A DNA stretch of 64,000 nt from JAHEEL01 sp963836085 (GTDB lineage Bacteria; Actinomycetota; Acidimicrobiia; Spongiisociales; UBA5794): assembly GCA_963836085.1 (NCBI GenBank), contig CAWIHT010000011.1, forward strand, positions 186,001 to 250,000. The letters run 5' to 3'. Of this stretch, positions 1 to 8,133 are shown in pieces. Made by a program: the position numbers and the translations under genes. The notes beneath the pieces are model-generated. The model was not told the DNA's origin and did no database searches. It saw only the letters and a program-made list of their open reading frames with translations. The number at the start of each line of letters is the position of its first letter. Position 1 is the stretch's first letter.

Positions 1-394
1 TCGCTGGCAACTCACGAGCACCCTCGGAGCCTTCCTCGATACGGTTGCCGACAAGATCCTCGTGACGGGTGCGCTCATTGCCCTCGTCGAGGTCGGCACG
101 GTCTCCACGTGGGTGGCCTTCATCATCATCGCCAGAGAGATCGCGATCATGGGACTGCGGAGCGTCGCCGCACTCGACTCGTCGACCGTGCCGCCGAGCA
201 TGTGGGGCAAGTCCAAAGCAGCGCTCCAATTCACAGCCATCGCTCTGGCGATCCTGCGATTGGACATCGTCATCGGACCGTGGCGACTCGACCAGTGGTT
301 CATGGCCGCAGCCGTCATTGTCACGGTCGTTTCGGCCGGGGACTACTTCTCCCGCTTCCGTTCGGTCTTCAGCACGTCACGCGCAAAGGACTAG
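1..394 (+). CDS. pgsA: CDP-diacylglycerol--glycerol-3-phosphate 3-phosphatidyltransferase, 3' part
   Basis: Partial gene entering from the left edge; the reading frame is open from base 2 to the TAG at 392. The visible 130 residues hold the second half of the CDP-alcohol phosphotransferase signature, GAFLDTVADK, that is G-x3-D-x3-D with the catalytic aspartates. Hydrophobic helices follow (VSTWVAFIIIAREIAI and a C-terminal pair), as expected of this inner-membrane enzyme of phosphatidylglycerol synthesis. The upstream aspartates of the signature lie outside the window. The next gene begins 3 bases after the stop, so the two are probably cotranscribed. Another CDP-alcohol transferase cannot be excluded from the tail alone, but the pattern matches PgsA. 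Confidence 0.85.
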   Translation, partial: RWQLTSTLGAFLDTVADKILVTGALIALVEVGTVSTWVAFIIIAREIAIMGLRSVAALDSSTVPPSMWGKSKAALQFTAIALAILRLDIVIGPWRLDQWFMAAAVIVTVVSAGDYFSRFRSVFSTSRAKD

Positions 395-397
395 CCG

Positions 398-1438
398 GTG
401 TCGACGGCGGACCTGGACGATCCGGTCACTTCCCGGGCCTCGACCTCGGGATTCAAAGGCGTGCCCGTCTTCGTCACCGGCGGGTCCGGGTTCGTGGGAG
501 GCGCCGTCGTCGAGCACTTGCTGGAGTCCGGAGCCAGTGTGCGGGCGCTTGCCCGGTCCATTGAATCGTCGGAGGTGCTCGCGGCGAAGGGAGCGGTCCC
601 GGTCCGCGGTGACCTCCTGGATCGAAGGGCGCTGGTCGAGGGTATGTCCGAGTGCGTCACGGTCTTCCACGTCGCAGGCGTCAACACCATGTGCCCTTCG
701 GACCCAGGGCTGATGTACTGCACCAATGTGGACGCGGTCCGGACCGTGGTTGACGCGGCGGCCGAGGCGGGAGTCCGCCGGGTGGTCTTGACGTCGTCGG
801 CAGCCGCGATCGGCGAAGCCGAAGGGACGGTGGCCTCAGAATCGACGCCACACAGCGGGGGCTTTCTCTCTCACTATGCCCGATCGAAGTACCTGGGGGA
901 GCGAGCGTTCTTCGAGGAGTCGTCGCGGGTCGGCGTCGAAGCGGTCGCCGTCAATCCTTCGTCGGTTCAGGGCCCAGGTCGCGCTGGGGGTTCGACATTC
1001 CTGCTCCGACTGGCCCTCAATGCGAAGCGGGTCGTGGCGATCGACACCACCCTCTCGATCGTCGACGTGGATGACTGCGCCGCCGGCCATCTGTTGGCTG
1101 CGGAGCACGGCGCGGACGGCGCCCGGTATCTGATCAGCGGAGCGAGCATCGCGGTCTCCGAGGCGATCGCGACGCTCGCCGAGATCACCGGCCGGTCGAT
1201 CGAGTCGATCCTGCTCCCTCGGGGAGTCGCCGTGGCGGCCTATCCGCTGGTCGCCGCAGCCGGTCTGTTCGGCGGAGAGCGCCCGATCTGTGTCGAGATG
1301 CTCCGGACGTTGCTTCACGGCCACCGGTTCGAAGTGTCTCGATCGATTGACGACCTTGGGATGATCTACACCCCGATTGGCGAAACCCTCAGCCGAACCG
1401 TCGAGTGGCTCGCGAGCGAGGGATTCATCGAGCGCTGA
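398..1438 (+). CDS. NAD-dependent epimerase/dehydratase (extended SDR)
   Basis: A 346-residue protein starting with GTG 3 bases after pgsA. A short N-terminal tail of about 20 residues precedes a Rossmann fold with VFVTGGSGFVGGAVVEHLL, the glycine-rich NAD(P) motif of extended short-chain dehydrogenases. The YARSK box supplies the catalytic Tyr-x3-Lys. It resembles the 3-beta-HSD/dihydroflavonol reductase-like branch, acting on a hydroxy or keto group of an unknown substrate. The stop overlaps the mfd start (TGATG), which suggests translational coupling, though no functional link to DNA repair is implied. The substrate cannot be read from the sequence. Confidence 0.85.
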   Translation: MSTADLDDPVTSRASTSGFKGVPVFVTGGSGFVGGAVVEHLLESGASVRALARSIESSEVLAAKGAVPVRGDLLDRRALVEGMSECVTVFHVAGVNTMCPSDPGLMYCTNVDAVRTVVDAAAEAGVRRVVLTSSAAAIGEAEGTVASESTPHSGGFLSHYARSKYLGERAFFEESSRVGVEAVAVNPSSVQGPGRAGGSTFLLRLALNAKRVVAIDTTLSIVDVDDCAAGHLLAAEHGADGARYLISGASIAVSEAIATLAEITGRSIESILLPRGVAVAAYPLVAAAGLFGGERPICVEMLRTLLHGHRFEVSRSIDDLGMIYTPIGETLSRTVEWLASEGFIER

Positions 1439-4400
1439 TGCGTTGGCCGGTCCGATCGGTACGCTCTCTCTTCGTGGTCGCCCCGCTTACCTCCGTGCTC
1501 GAACGCTTCGGCCGTGACCAGGTTCCGCCGATCCCCGGCAGGTACGTCGTTGGTACCGCGCTCAGGGCCGTGGTGCTCGCCGGCATCGCTGAGCAGACGG
1601 GCCGTAGCATCCTCGCTGTCGTCCCCGGCGAACGGGAGGCGGAGGACCTCGCCGAGGATCTTGCGCTCTTCACCTCCGACGGATTCCACCTCCCCGCGTG
1701 GGAGACACTTCCGTTCGAGCACGTGTCCCCGAGCATCTCGACCATGGCGGATCGGATCGTTGCGCGTCATGCGCTTGCTCAGCGTGGTTCTGCGATCGTT
1801 GTCGCTTCGGTCCGTGCCGCGACCCAACGGCTGAGTCCAACACCCGTCGACCCGGTTCGGCTCACCAGTGGTGAGGATGTTCCGTTCGATGATCTGGTCG
1901 CTCGTCTCGCGGACCTGGGATACCGGCGCACTGAACGGGTCGAGGGGCGCGGCGAGTTCGCGGTTCGCGGCGGGATCATCGATGTGTACCCGACGCAGGC
2001 TTCGCTCCCAGTGCGGATCGACTTCTGGGGCGACACGATCGAGGAGATTCGTCCGTTCGTGATTTCGACGCAGCGATCGGACGGTTCGCTCGACAGCATT
2101 GAGGTGTTCCCGGCAGGCGAGGTGCTGATCTCGGACGAGATGCGCCGTCGCGCTGGCGACCTGATTGTGGACGCTCCCTGGGGTGCATCGACGTGGGAAC
2201 GAATCGCCGAAGGGATCCGATTCCCCGGGATGGAGTCCTGGCTACCGTGGCTCGCCCCGCCGAAGACCATGCTCGACCAGACCGACGCCATCGTCGTGTT
2301 GTTCGATCCGGAGCGGGCCAAGGATCGGTGCCGCGACCTCATTGGCGAGGAATCGGATCTTGCCGGTGTTCTCTCCGGGACGTGGGGGAAGGGGGCGCCG
2401 AATGCAGGAGAGCACCCGCCGCTCTATCTGCCGCTCGAACCCGGAGAGGGAAGCGACGTGCTCGAGGCTCCACCGCTCGCTGCATCTCCGGGCGACGACG
2501 GGTTCGAGATGCGCGGTTTCGGAGCCATCGCTGGTGATCCGGAGTCCGTCGCATCCACGCTGACCGGATGGACCGGGCGCGGTGTCGACGTGGTTGTCGC
2601 CATGGACGGCATGAGCGCAGCCAAGCGTGTTGCCGGACTGCTCGCCGAGTCGGGAGCCGGACTGCCGGTTGTCGACACGCTCGACACTGTCTCGTCCGCG
2701 GTGCTGCCGACGGGGATCCACAACGGCTTCGTGTTCCCCGCCCTTCGTGTGGCGGTCGTTGGGGAACGAGAGGTCGCTGGACGCCGCCGCTCACACCGCA
2801 CCGTTCGTCGGGGGAGAGGCGAACGACAGGACGAGGCATACCGGGACCTGAACCCGGGCGACTACGTCGTCCACCACCACCACGGCCTGGGTCGGTTCGA
2901 GGGCCTCGTGCACCGTGACATGGCCGGTGCCGCTCGCGACTACCTGCTCGTCGAGTACGCGGCCGGCGACAAGCTCTACGTGCCAACCGATCAACTCGCC
3001 GCCGTCCGCCGATACACCGGCGGGGAGACGCCGCGTCTGTCCAGGATGGGAGGTACGGACTGGTCACAGACCCGCAGCAAGGTCAGGAAAGCGGTGGCGG
3101 TCGTCGCCGAAGCGGTCGTGAACCTCCACCGGATCAGGGCCGGTGTCGCTGGTCATGGCTTCGAGACCGACACGCCGTGGCAGCAGGAGTTCGAGTCGTC
3201 ATTCCCATACGAGGAGACGCCGGATCAGCTGACGGCGATCTCCGACGTGAAGACCGACATGGAGGCCGAAGCTCCGATGGACCGCCTCATCTTCGGCGAT
3301 GTCGGTTTCGGAAAGACCGAGGTCGCCCTCCGCGCCATGTTCAAGGCCGTCCAGGGTGGCAAGCAGACAGCCCTCCTGGTTCCGACGACCCTCCTCGCTC
3401 AACAGCACTTCGCAACGATGGAAGAGCGATTCGCTCCGTTCCCGATTCGGGTCGAGATGCTGAGCCGCTTCCTCACCTCGGCCCAGCAGCGCAAGGTGAT
3501 CGCCGGGCTTGCTGACGGGTCCGTCGATATCGTGGTCGGCACCCATCGGCTGCTGTCGGAGGACGTCGACTTCCGCGACCTCGGCCTGCTCGTGATCGAC
3601 GAAGAGCAGCGGTTCGGCGTTGCTGCCAAGGATCGCCTGAAAGAGATCCGGGCCTCCGTCGACGCTCTCACGCTCACTGCCACACCGATCCCGAGAACAC
3701 TCGAGATGGCGCTGACCGGGATTCGCGAGGTCAGCCAGATCCGAACAGCCCCCGAGGACCGCCATCCGATCCTCACCTACGTCGGTCCCTACGACGACCA
3801 GGCGGTCTCGGCCGCGATCCGTCGCGAGATGCTGCGAGAGGGCCAGGTCTTCTACGTCCACAATCGCGTTCAATCGATCGACCATGCGGTCGCCCGGCTT
3901 CGCGATCTCGTCCCGGACGCCCGGTACGCCATCGCCCACGGGCAGATGAGCGAGGGACAACTCGAACAGGTCATGTACGACTTCTGGAATGGCGACTACG
4001 ACGTGCTGGTCGCCACGACCATCATCGAATCCGGGCTTGATCTCCCGCAGGTGAACACGTTGATCGTCGAGCGAGCCGACCGACTGGGCTTGGCACAGCT
4101 CTACCAGTTGCGGGGAAGGGTTGGGAGGTCGAACCAGCGGGCATACGCCTATCTCTTCCATCCCCCTGAGGAGCGGATCGGGGAGAGTGCCTTCCGTCGG
4201 CTCGAGGCCATCGGCGAGTTCTCCGACCTGGGATCGGGATTCGAGCTTGCGATGCGAGACCTGGAGATCCGTGGTGCCGGCAGCATTCTTTCTGAGACCC
4301 AGTCGGGTCACATCGCGGCGGTTGGATTCGACCTGTACACCGAACTGGTGGCCGAAGCGGTCCAGGAGCTCAGGGGTGAGCCGATCGAACGCAAGGTCGA

Positions 4401-4821
4401 ACACGACATCCGGATCGACCTTCCGGTCGAGGCGCGGCTCCCCGACGAATACGTCCCCGATGCCGACGGGCGTCTTGAGGGGTATCGCCGCCTGGCGGCG
4501 GCCACGACGAACAGCGAGGTCGACGACGTGATCCTCGAGTGGGAGGATCGCTACGGCCTCCTGCCGCCTGAGGCCGAGGAACTGATCGCCGTGGCGCGAC
4601 TGCGAGTGGAGGCGATCCGTGTCGGGCTCGATGAGATCGTGCAGGCTCGAGGGGAGGTCCGCATGTCGAAGGTCGACCTCCGGGCGTCGCAGGAGGTCCG
4701 CCTCGAGCGGGTCGCGCGCGGTGCCGTGCTGCGCGGATCGACGCTGTTCATCCCTGCACCGCGCAAGGACGTGGCGAAGGCGCTGCTCGAGTTCTTGACG
4801 ACGATGTGGCCGGCTGAGTAG
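1438..4821 (+). CDS. mfd: Transcription-repair coupling factor Mfd
   Basis: A 1127-residue superfamily 2 translocase that removes stalled RNA polymerase at lesions and recruits UvrA. The N-terminal 400 residues match the UvrB-like modules. The RNA polymerase-interacting domain begins near residue 474 with DYVVHHHHGLGRFEGL. The Walker A GDVGFGKTEV lies near 620, the DEEQ box near 721, and TATPIPRT follows; the TRG motif and C-terminal D7 domain are present. I chose the ATG at 1438, which overlaps the SDR stop, over the GTG 33 bases upstream inside that gene. The length is normal for the family. It is the last gene of the pgsA-SDR-mfd run. Confidence 0.97.
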   Translation: MRWPVRSVRSLFVVAPLTSVLERFGRDQVPPIPGRYVVGTALRAVVLAGIAEQTGRSILAVVPGEREAEDLAEDLALFTSDGFHLPAWETLPFEHVSPSISTMADRIVARHALAQRGSAIVVASVRAATQRLSPTPVDPVRLTSGEDVPFDDLVARLADLGYRRTERVEGRGEFAVRGGIIDVYPTQASLPVRIDFWGDTIEEIRPFVISTQRSDGSLDSIEVFPAGEVLISDEMRRRAGDLIVDAPWGASTWERIAEGIRFPGMESWLPWLAPPKTMLDQTDAIVVLFDPERAKDRCRDLIGEESDLAGVLSGTWGKGAPNAGEHPPLYLPLEPGEGSDVLEAPPLAASPGDDGFEMRGFGAIAGDPESVASTLTGWTGRGVDVVVAMDGMSAAKRVAGLLAESGAGLPVVDTLDTVSSAVLPTGIHNGFVFPALRVAVVGEREVAGRRRSHRTVRRGRGERQDEAYRDLNPGDYVVHHHHGLGRFEGLVHRDMAGAARDYLLVEYAAGDKLYVPTDQLAAVRRYTGGETPRLSRMGGTDWSQTRSKVRKAVAVVAEAVVNLHRIRAGVAGHGFETDTPWQQEFESSFPYEETPDQLTAISDVKTDMEAEAPMDRLIFGDVGFGKTEVALRAMFKAVQGGKQTALLVPTTLLAQQHFATMEERFAPFPIRVEMLSRFLTSAQQRKVIAGLADGSVDIVVGTHRLLSEDVDFRDLGLLVIDEEQRFGVAAKDRLKEIRASVDALTLTATPIPRTLEMALTGIREVSQIRTAPEDRHPILTYVGPYDDQAVSAAIRREMLREGQVFYVHNRVQSIDHAVARLRDLVPDARYAIAHGQMSEGQLEQVMYDFWNGDYDVLVATTIIESGLDLPQVNTLIVERADRLGLAQLYQLRGRVGRSNQRAYAYLFHPPEERIGESAFRRLEAIGEFSDLGSGFELAMRDLEIRGAGSILSETQSGHIAAVGFDLYTELVAEAVQELRGEPIERKVEHDIRIDLPVEARLPDEYVPDADGRLEGYRRLAAATTNSEVDDVILEWEDRYGLLPPEAEELIAVARLRVEAIRVGLDEIVQARGEVRMSKVDLRASQEVRLERVARGAVLRGSTLFIPAPRKDVAKALLEFLTTMWPAE

Positions 4822-5378
4822 CTGCTTCTTCGCACGATCGAGGGGGGTGCGTCCGTCGCAACGGCATCGATGTTGCACTCTTGAAACTCGGCGAGACGAT
4901 GGTGTGGAAGTCGGCCTCCGGGATCACAGTCGCTTTCCGGTCGGAGCACTGACCTTGCGGTGCTGCACCACGGGAGCGGGAGTTGTCACATGGGTCGACG
5001 GTACGGGATCAGCGCTGCGTATGAGCGCGTTCCATAGTCCCGATGTGGGCGGTCACAATCCAGCTCGTTGAATCGCCTTGTCGCCTTCCGACCCTTGAAG
5101 CTGGGCTCTTGGTTCAGTGTCCTCAGGCCGAGGCTTTGGCGCTCCACGGAGAGCCAAAGAGGTGCGATCTGAGATTCGTCGGGTTCGGGCAGATACTGTC
5201 CCGGTCGACGATGGATCCCTCCACATCCACCCGAGCATCGGCCCGCAACGGGCGCAACCCTCCAATCCGACATCATGCGCCCAAACAGACGGGATTGACA
5301 AAGGGAGACGGTCGAACCCGCGCCCATGCCAGCGGGTCCTCGGCGCGGATGAGAGTCGGCCACGATGACTGCCCGCTG
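4822..5378. other. Non-coding gap of about 560 bases between convergent genes
   Basis: No convincing gene is seen here on either strand. Open frames exist but lack family resemblance, a ribosome site and the codon bias of neighbours. The one clear structure is a hairpin at 5134-5159. The gap separates the end of mfd from the end of the zinc-ribbon membrane protein gene and is by far the longest unexplained spacer in the window. Confidence 0.6.
5134..5159. repeat. Hairpin in the 4.8-5.4 kb gap
   Basis: Arms CTTTGGC and GCCAAAG (7 bp) enclose a G.A mismatch, then CTC/GAG with a CACG loop. There is no T-run on either side, so a classical terminator is doubtful; a small RNA or a rho-independent end without a U-tract is possible. 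Confidence 0.5.
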
Positions 5379-5813
5379 TCAGCCGCCGCTGCTGGAACTC
5401 ACGAGGTAGGTGAAGACGAGAAGGACGACAATGGTCACGACGATTGGCACAGTGCCGAGGGCGATGCCCGTGATTGCCATCCACCGGCCCTTCTGTACTC
5501 GCTCCTGTCTCCGTACCTGAGTTCGGATCTGGTGCAGACCAACGAATCCGACGGGTATCGCTACGAGTCCTGTGAGCGCGACCACGGTGGGCAGGAATCC
5601 TTGGGTTCCGGGGATAGCGATGGCCAGAACTCCACTGGCTCCGAGTACGAGTGCAGCGATCGACATGCCGTTGTGGCCAGGACTCTTGGGAACGACCGGC
5701 GTCGGGGAGGGCGGCGGTGTCACTCGGCTGGGCCAAGGGCGACCGCACTGCGGACACGATGGTGCTTCCGAGGGCACTTCTCGTCCGCAATCGAGGCAAA
5801 CCACGAGTGCCAT
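5379..5813 (-). CDS. Zinc-ribbon, two-helix membrane protein (DUF4190-like)
   Basis: A 144-residue protein. It opens with CLDCGREVPSEAPSCPQCG, two C-x2-C knuckles of a zinc ribbon, then a proline-rich linker. Two hydrophobic helices follow (SIAALVLGASGVLAIAI and TGIALGTVPIVVTIVVLLVF) with a basic segment between them. This layout matches zinc-ribbon/DUF4190 proteins of actinobacteria whose function is unknown. The open frame extends upstream, but the ATG at 5813 starts right at the conserved ribbon and has a GAGGGG about 13 bases upstream, so I prefer it. It stands alone between a non-coding gap and the divergent HNH gene. Confidence 0.8.
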   Translation of the reverse strand: MALVVCLDCGREVPSEAPSCPQCGRPWPSRVTPPPSPTPVVPKSPGHNGMSIAALVLGASGVLAIAIPGTQGFLPTVVALTGLVAIPVGFVGLHQIRTQVRRQERVQKGRWMAITGIALGTVPIVVTIVVLLVFTYLVSSSSGG

Positions 5814-6010
5814 GCTCGGATCATCCCCTCTCGACGTGGCAGGACCATACAACACGGAGTGAGTCTCCTCCTTGATGGTCGGTGAATTGCGAGTGGGTCC
5901 CATGCTCCAAGAACGATGGGCCCGGACCGTCGAAGGCCGGGGCCGCGTTGGTTTCTGGGTTCCGTGTGGTCTTTGGTGCATGGGGGACGTTTTGTGTCAT
6001 AGGCGCCTGA

Positions 6011-6016
6011 TACGTT
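6011..6016 (+). promoter_or_regulatory. -10 element TACGTT, leaderless start of the DUF222/HNH gene
   Basis: TANNNT hexamer ending 6 bases before the ATG at 6023; no Shine-Dalgarno is present, so the transcript probably begins at or next to the start codon. Confidence 0.5.
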
Positions 6017-6022
6017 GTCGGC

Positions 6023-7141
6023 ATGTTGTGGTCTACCTGGTCGTTTGATGAGATGGACGCGGAGTTCCGTGCGCATGAGGCGCAGATCGCGGTGTTGCGC
6101 AAGAAGCAGGCGGTGATCGTCAACGAGTTCGAGAAGGCGGGTGTGGCGGCGGGGGCGGGGTGTCGCTCAACGGTCGAGTATGTGTCGGGCCGATTTGATG
6201 TGTCACGGTCGGTGGCGTCTGACCTGGTGTTCGCGGCAGGCCGATTTGGGCGGCATCGCTGGATCGAGCGATCGTTGATTGCCGGCGAGGTCGGGTTTGA
6301 TCGGGCGGTGGCGATGCTGCGCCTGGTTGATGCGGGTGCGGATCGCTCGACGGTCGAAGCGTCTTCGGCGCTTGACCTCGCGGGTGTTGGCCGGTTGGCG
6401 GCGGCGCAGCGGCGGGTGTCGCGTCGTGATGAGCGGTCGGTGTTTGTGGATCGGTTTGTGTCGATCCAGCCGACGTTGGATGAGTCATCGTGGCGTCTGT
6501 CGGGTCTGCTCCCCACTCTCGACGGTCAGGTCGTCGAGCGGGCGTTGGTGTCGCGGGGCGACGAGATGAGGCTGGTGGCGGGTGGCGGGATGGGCACGAG
6601 GGGGCAGCGTCAGGCTGATGGTCTGGTTGCGATGGCGATGGATTCGCTCGACGGCACCAGTGACGGCCAGGCGTCTCGGTCTGGTTCGTCGGTGTCGGTT
6701 CTTGTGGATCTCGATGCCGCTGACGGGTCGGGCGGTGAACACGGTGCTTGTCTGGAGTATGGGCCGCGGGTGGGTCCGGCGGTCCTTGACGAGTTGTTGT
6801 GTACCGGGTCGGTGCGGATTGTTGGAGTGTCGGGGGGTCGGCCGGTGGTGTCTTCGGCGGCGTCTCGGGCGATCCCTGCTGCGATACGCCGGTTTGTGGC
6901 GCATCGCGATGGCGGGTGTGTGGCTGATGGCTGCACGAGCCGGTATCGGCTCCAACCGCATCACATCAGACGGTATGCGGACGGCGGGACCCATGACCCG
7001 GACAATGTTGAGACCTACTGCTGGTTCCATCACCACGTCGCGATCCACCAGTTGGGGTTCCGCATCGACCCGGACTCGCCGCCACAACGCCGGCGACTCA
7101 TCCGATCCGCCACCAACACCGACCCACCCCACCCACACTGA
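6023..7141 (+). CDS. DUF222 / HNH endonuclease (13E12 repeat family)
   Basis: A 372-residue protein with an N-terminal helical DUF222 region (about residues 1-260) and a C-terminal HNH nuclease motif near 297-343: two cysteines in CVADGC, QPHHIRRYADGGTHDPDN, then CWFHHH. The His-Asn-His pattern and metal-binding cysteines are intact. The family is often present in many copies in actinobacterial genomes and its role is not settled; DNA cleavage is expected from the HNH fold. Codon use differs visibly from the neighbours, with more T and G in third positions and many GTG/TCG codons. It sits between mfd and the PPIase-mazG-eno operon, as if inserted there. No partner gene, inverted repeat or target duplication is evident. 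Confidence 0.88.
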   Translation: MLWSTWSFDEMDAEFRAHEAQIAVLRKKQAVIVNEFEKAGVAAGAGCRSTVEYVSGRFDVSRSVASDLVFAAGRFGRHRWIERSLIAGEVGFDRAVAMLRLVDAGADRSTVEASSALDLAGVGRLAAAQRRVSRRDERSVFVDRFVSIQPTLDESSWRLSGLLPTLDGQVVERALVSRGDEMRLVAGGGMGTRGQRQADGLVAMAMDSLDGTSDGQASRSGSSVSVLVDLDAADGSGGEHGACLEYGPRVGPAVLDELLCTGSVRIVGVSGGRPVVSSAASRAIPAAIRRFVAHRDGGCVADGCTSRYRLQPHHIRRYADGGTHDPDNVETYCWFHHHVAIHQLGFRIDPDSPPQRRRLIRSATNTDPPHPH

Positions 7142-7182
7142 CCGGGCAAGCGTGTCGGGAATCGGCGCCGCGACCACTCGTC

Positions 7183-7188
7183 TAACCT
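7183..7188 (+). promoter_or_regulatory. -10 element TAACCT, leaderless start of the ROK kinase
   Basis: TANNNT hexamer with a 6-base gap to the ATG at 7195 and no ribosome site between. Confidence 0.5.
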
Positions 7189-7194
7189 CGCCGG

Positions 7195-8085
7195 ATGGCG
7201 CTGTACGGGAGTATCGAGGGCGGCGGGACGAAGTTTGTGTGCGCCGTGGGGAGCACGCCCGACAACCTCCGCGCCGAGGTCCGGTTTCCGACGACCACAC
7301 CGGAAGAGACACTTGGTCGGGCCATCGAGTTCTTCACGGGGCGGGGACCGCTCGACGCCATCGGAGTCGCAATGTTCGGGCCACTTGTGCTCGACAAGGA
7401 GTCGCCCGACTACGGTCGCGTCGGGCCCACACCGAAGCCTGACTGGACGGGCGCCGACATCGTCGGCCCGCTCCGGTCCGCTTTCAACATCCCCGTCGGA
7501 CTCGACACCGATGTGAACGGAGCCGCTCTCGGCGAGGGCCGCTGGGGAGCCGGGGCCGGCCTCGACCACATTGTCTACATCACCGTCGGGACCGGTATCG
7601 GCGGGGGAGTGGTGAACAAAGGTGAACCGCTGCACGGACTGGTCCACCCCGAGATCGGCCACCTCAGGGTTCCCCAGCATCCCGAGGACACCTTCGCGGG
7701 ATCGTGCCCATTCCATGGGGACTGTCTCGAAGGCCTCGCCTCTGGACCAGCAATCGCCGAACGGTGGGGCGCACCCGCCGAGGACCTGGGAGCGGACACC
7801 GCCCGCGCTGTTGAGATGGCGGCCTACCCGCTCGGCTTTGCGTTGGCGGACCTCGTGCTCACGCTGTCTCCGGAGCGGATCATCCTTGGTGGCGGGGTTG
7901 CGCAACTCCCCGGCTTGCTCGAGGCGACGCGACGAACGATGCTCGATGCGCTGGGTGGCTACGTCGACTCTCCCGAACTCGAGCGCGGCGCGTGTCACTA
8001 CGTCGTCGCGCCGAAGCTCGGGAGCGCTTCCGGGATTGCCGGTGCGCTCGTTCTCGCCGAGCGGGCCGCGTACCTCCTGCAGTGA
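7195..8085 (+). CDS. ROK family sugar kinase (fructokinase-like)
   Basis: A 296-residue cytoplasmic kinase. It begins MALYGSIEGGGTKFVCAVG, the phosphate-binding loop of ROK kinases. DTDVNGAALGE holds the catalytic aspartate, and TVGTGIGGGVV is the second ATP loop. The zinc motif HPEIGHL followed by FHGDCLEGLASGPA matches the fructokinase/ManK branch of ROK proteins, so ATP-dependent phosphorylation of fructose (or mannose) is the likeliest reaction. A promoter of its own stands directly in front, so it is probably a single-gene unit; the following lipoprotein gene has a separate promoter. Substrate choice is inferred from the family only. Confidence 0.85.
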   Translation: MALYGSIEGGGTKFVCAVGSTPDNLRAEVRFPTTTPEETLGRAIEFFTGRGPLDAIGVAMFGPLVLDKESPDYGRVGPTPKPDWTGADIVGPLRSAFNIPVGLDTDVNGAALGEGRWGAGAGLDHIVYITVGTGIGGGVVNKGEPLHGLVHPEIGHLRVPQHPEDTFAGSCPFHGDCLEGLASGPAIAERWGAPAEDLGADTARAVEMAAYPLGFALADLVLTLSPERIILGGGVAQLPGLLEATRRTMLDALGGYVDSPELERGACHYVVAPKLGSASGIAGALVLAERAAYLLQ

Positions 8086-8102
8086 TGATCTCGCGGTCGC
8101 CG

Positions 8103-8108
8103 TAGACT
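8103..8108 (+). promoter_or_regulatory. -10 element TAGACT for the PPIase-mazG-eno operon
   Basis: TANNNT hexamer 25 bases before the ATG at 8134, leaving a short leader with GGTGGTAG just before the start. Confidence 0.35.
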
Positions 8109-8133
8109 GCACCTACCCGAGCCGGTGGTAGAT

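Noticed and set aside
4986..5363. Possible minus-strand gene of 125 codons in the 4.8-5.4 kb gap
   Set aside because: No known domain, no ribosome site and codon use unlike the neighbours; kept as non-coding.
6023..7141. Homing endonuclease or intein
   Set aside because: The HNH is in a full-length DUF222 protein, with no split host gene or intein splice motifs.
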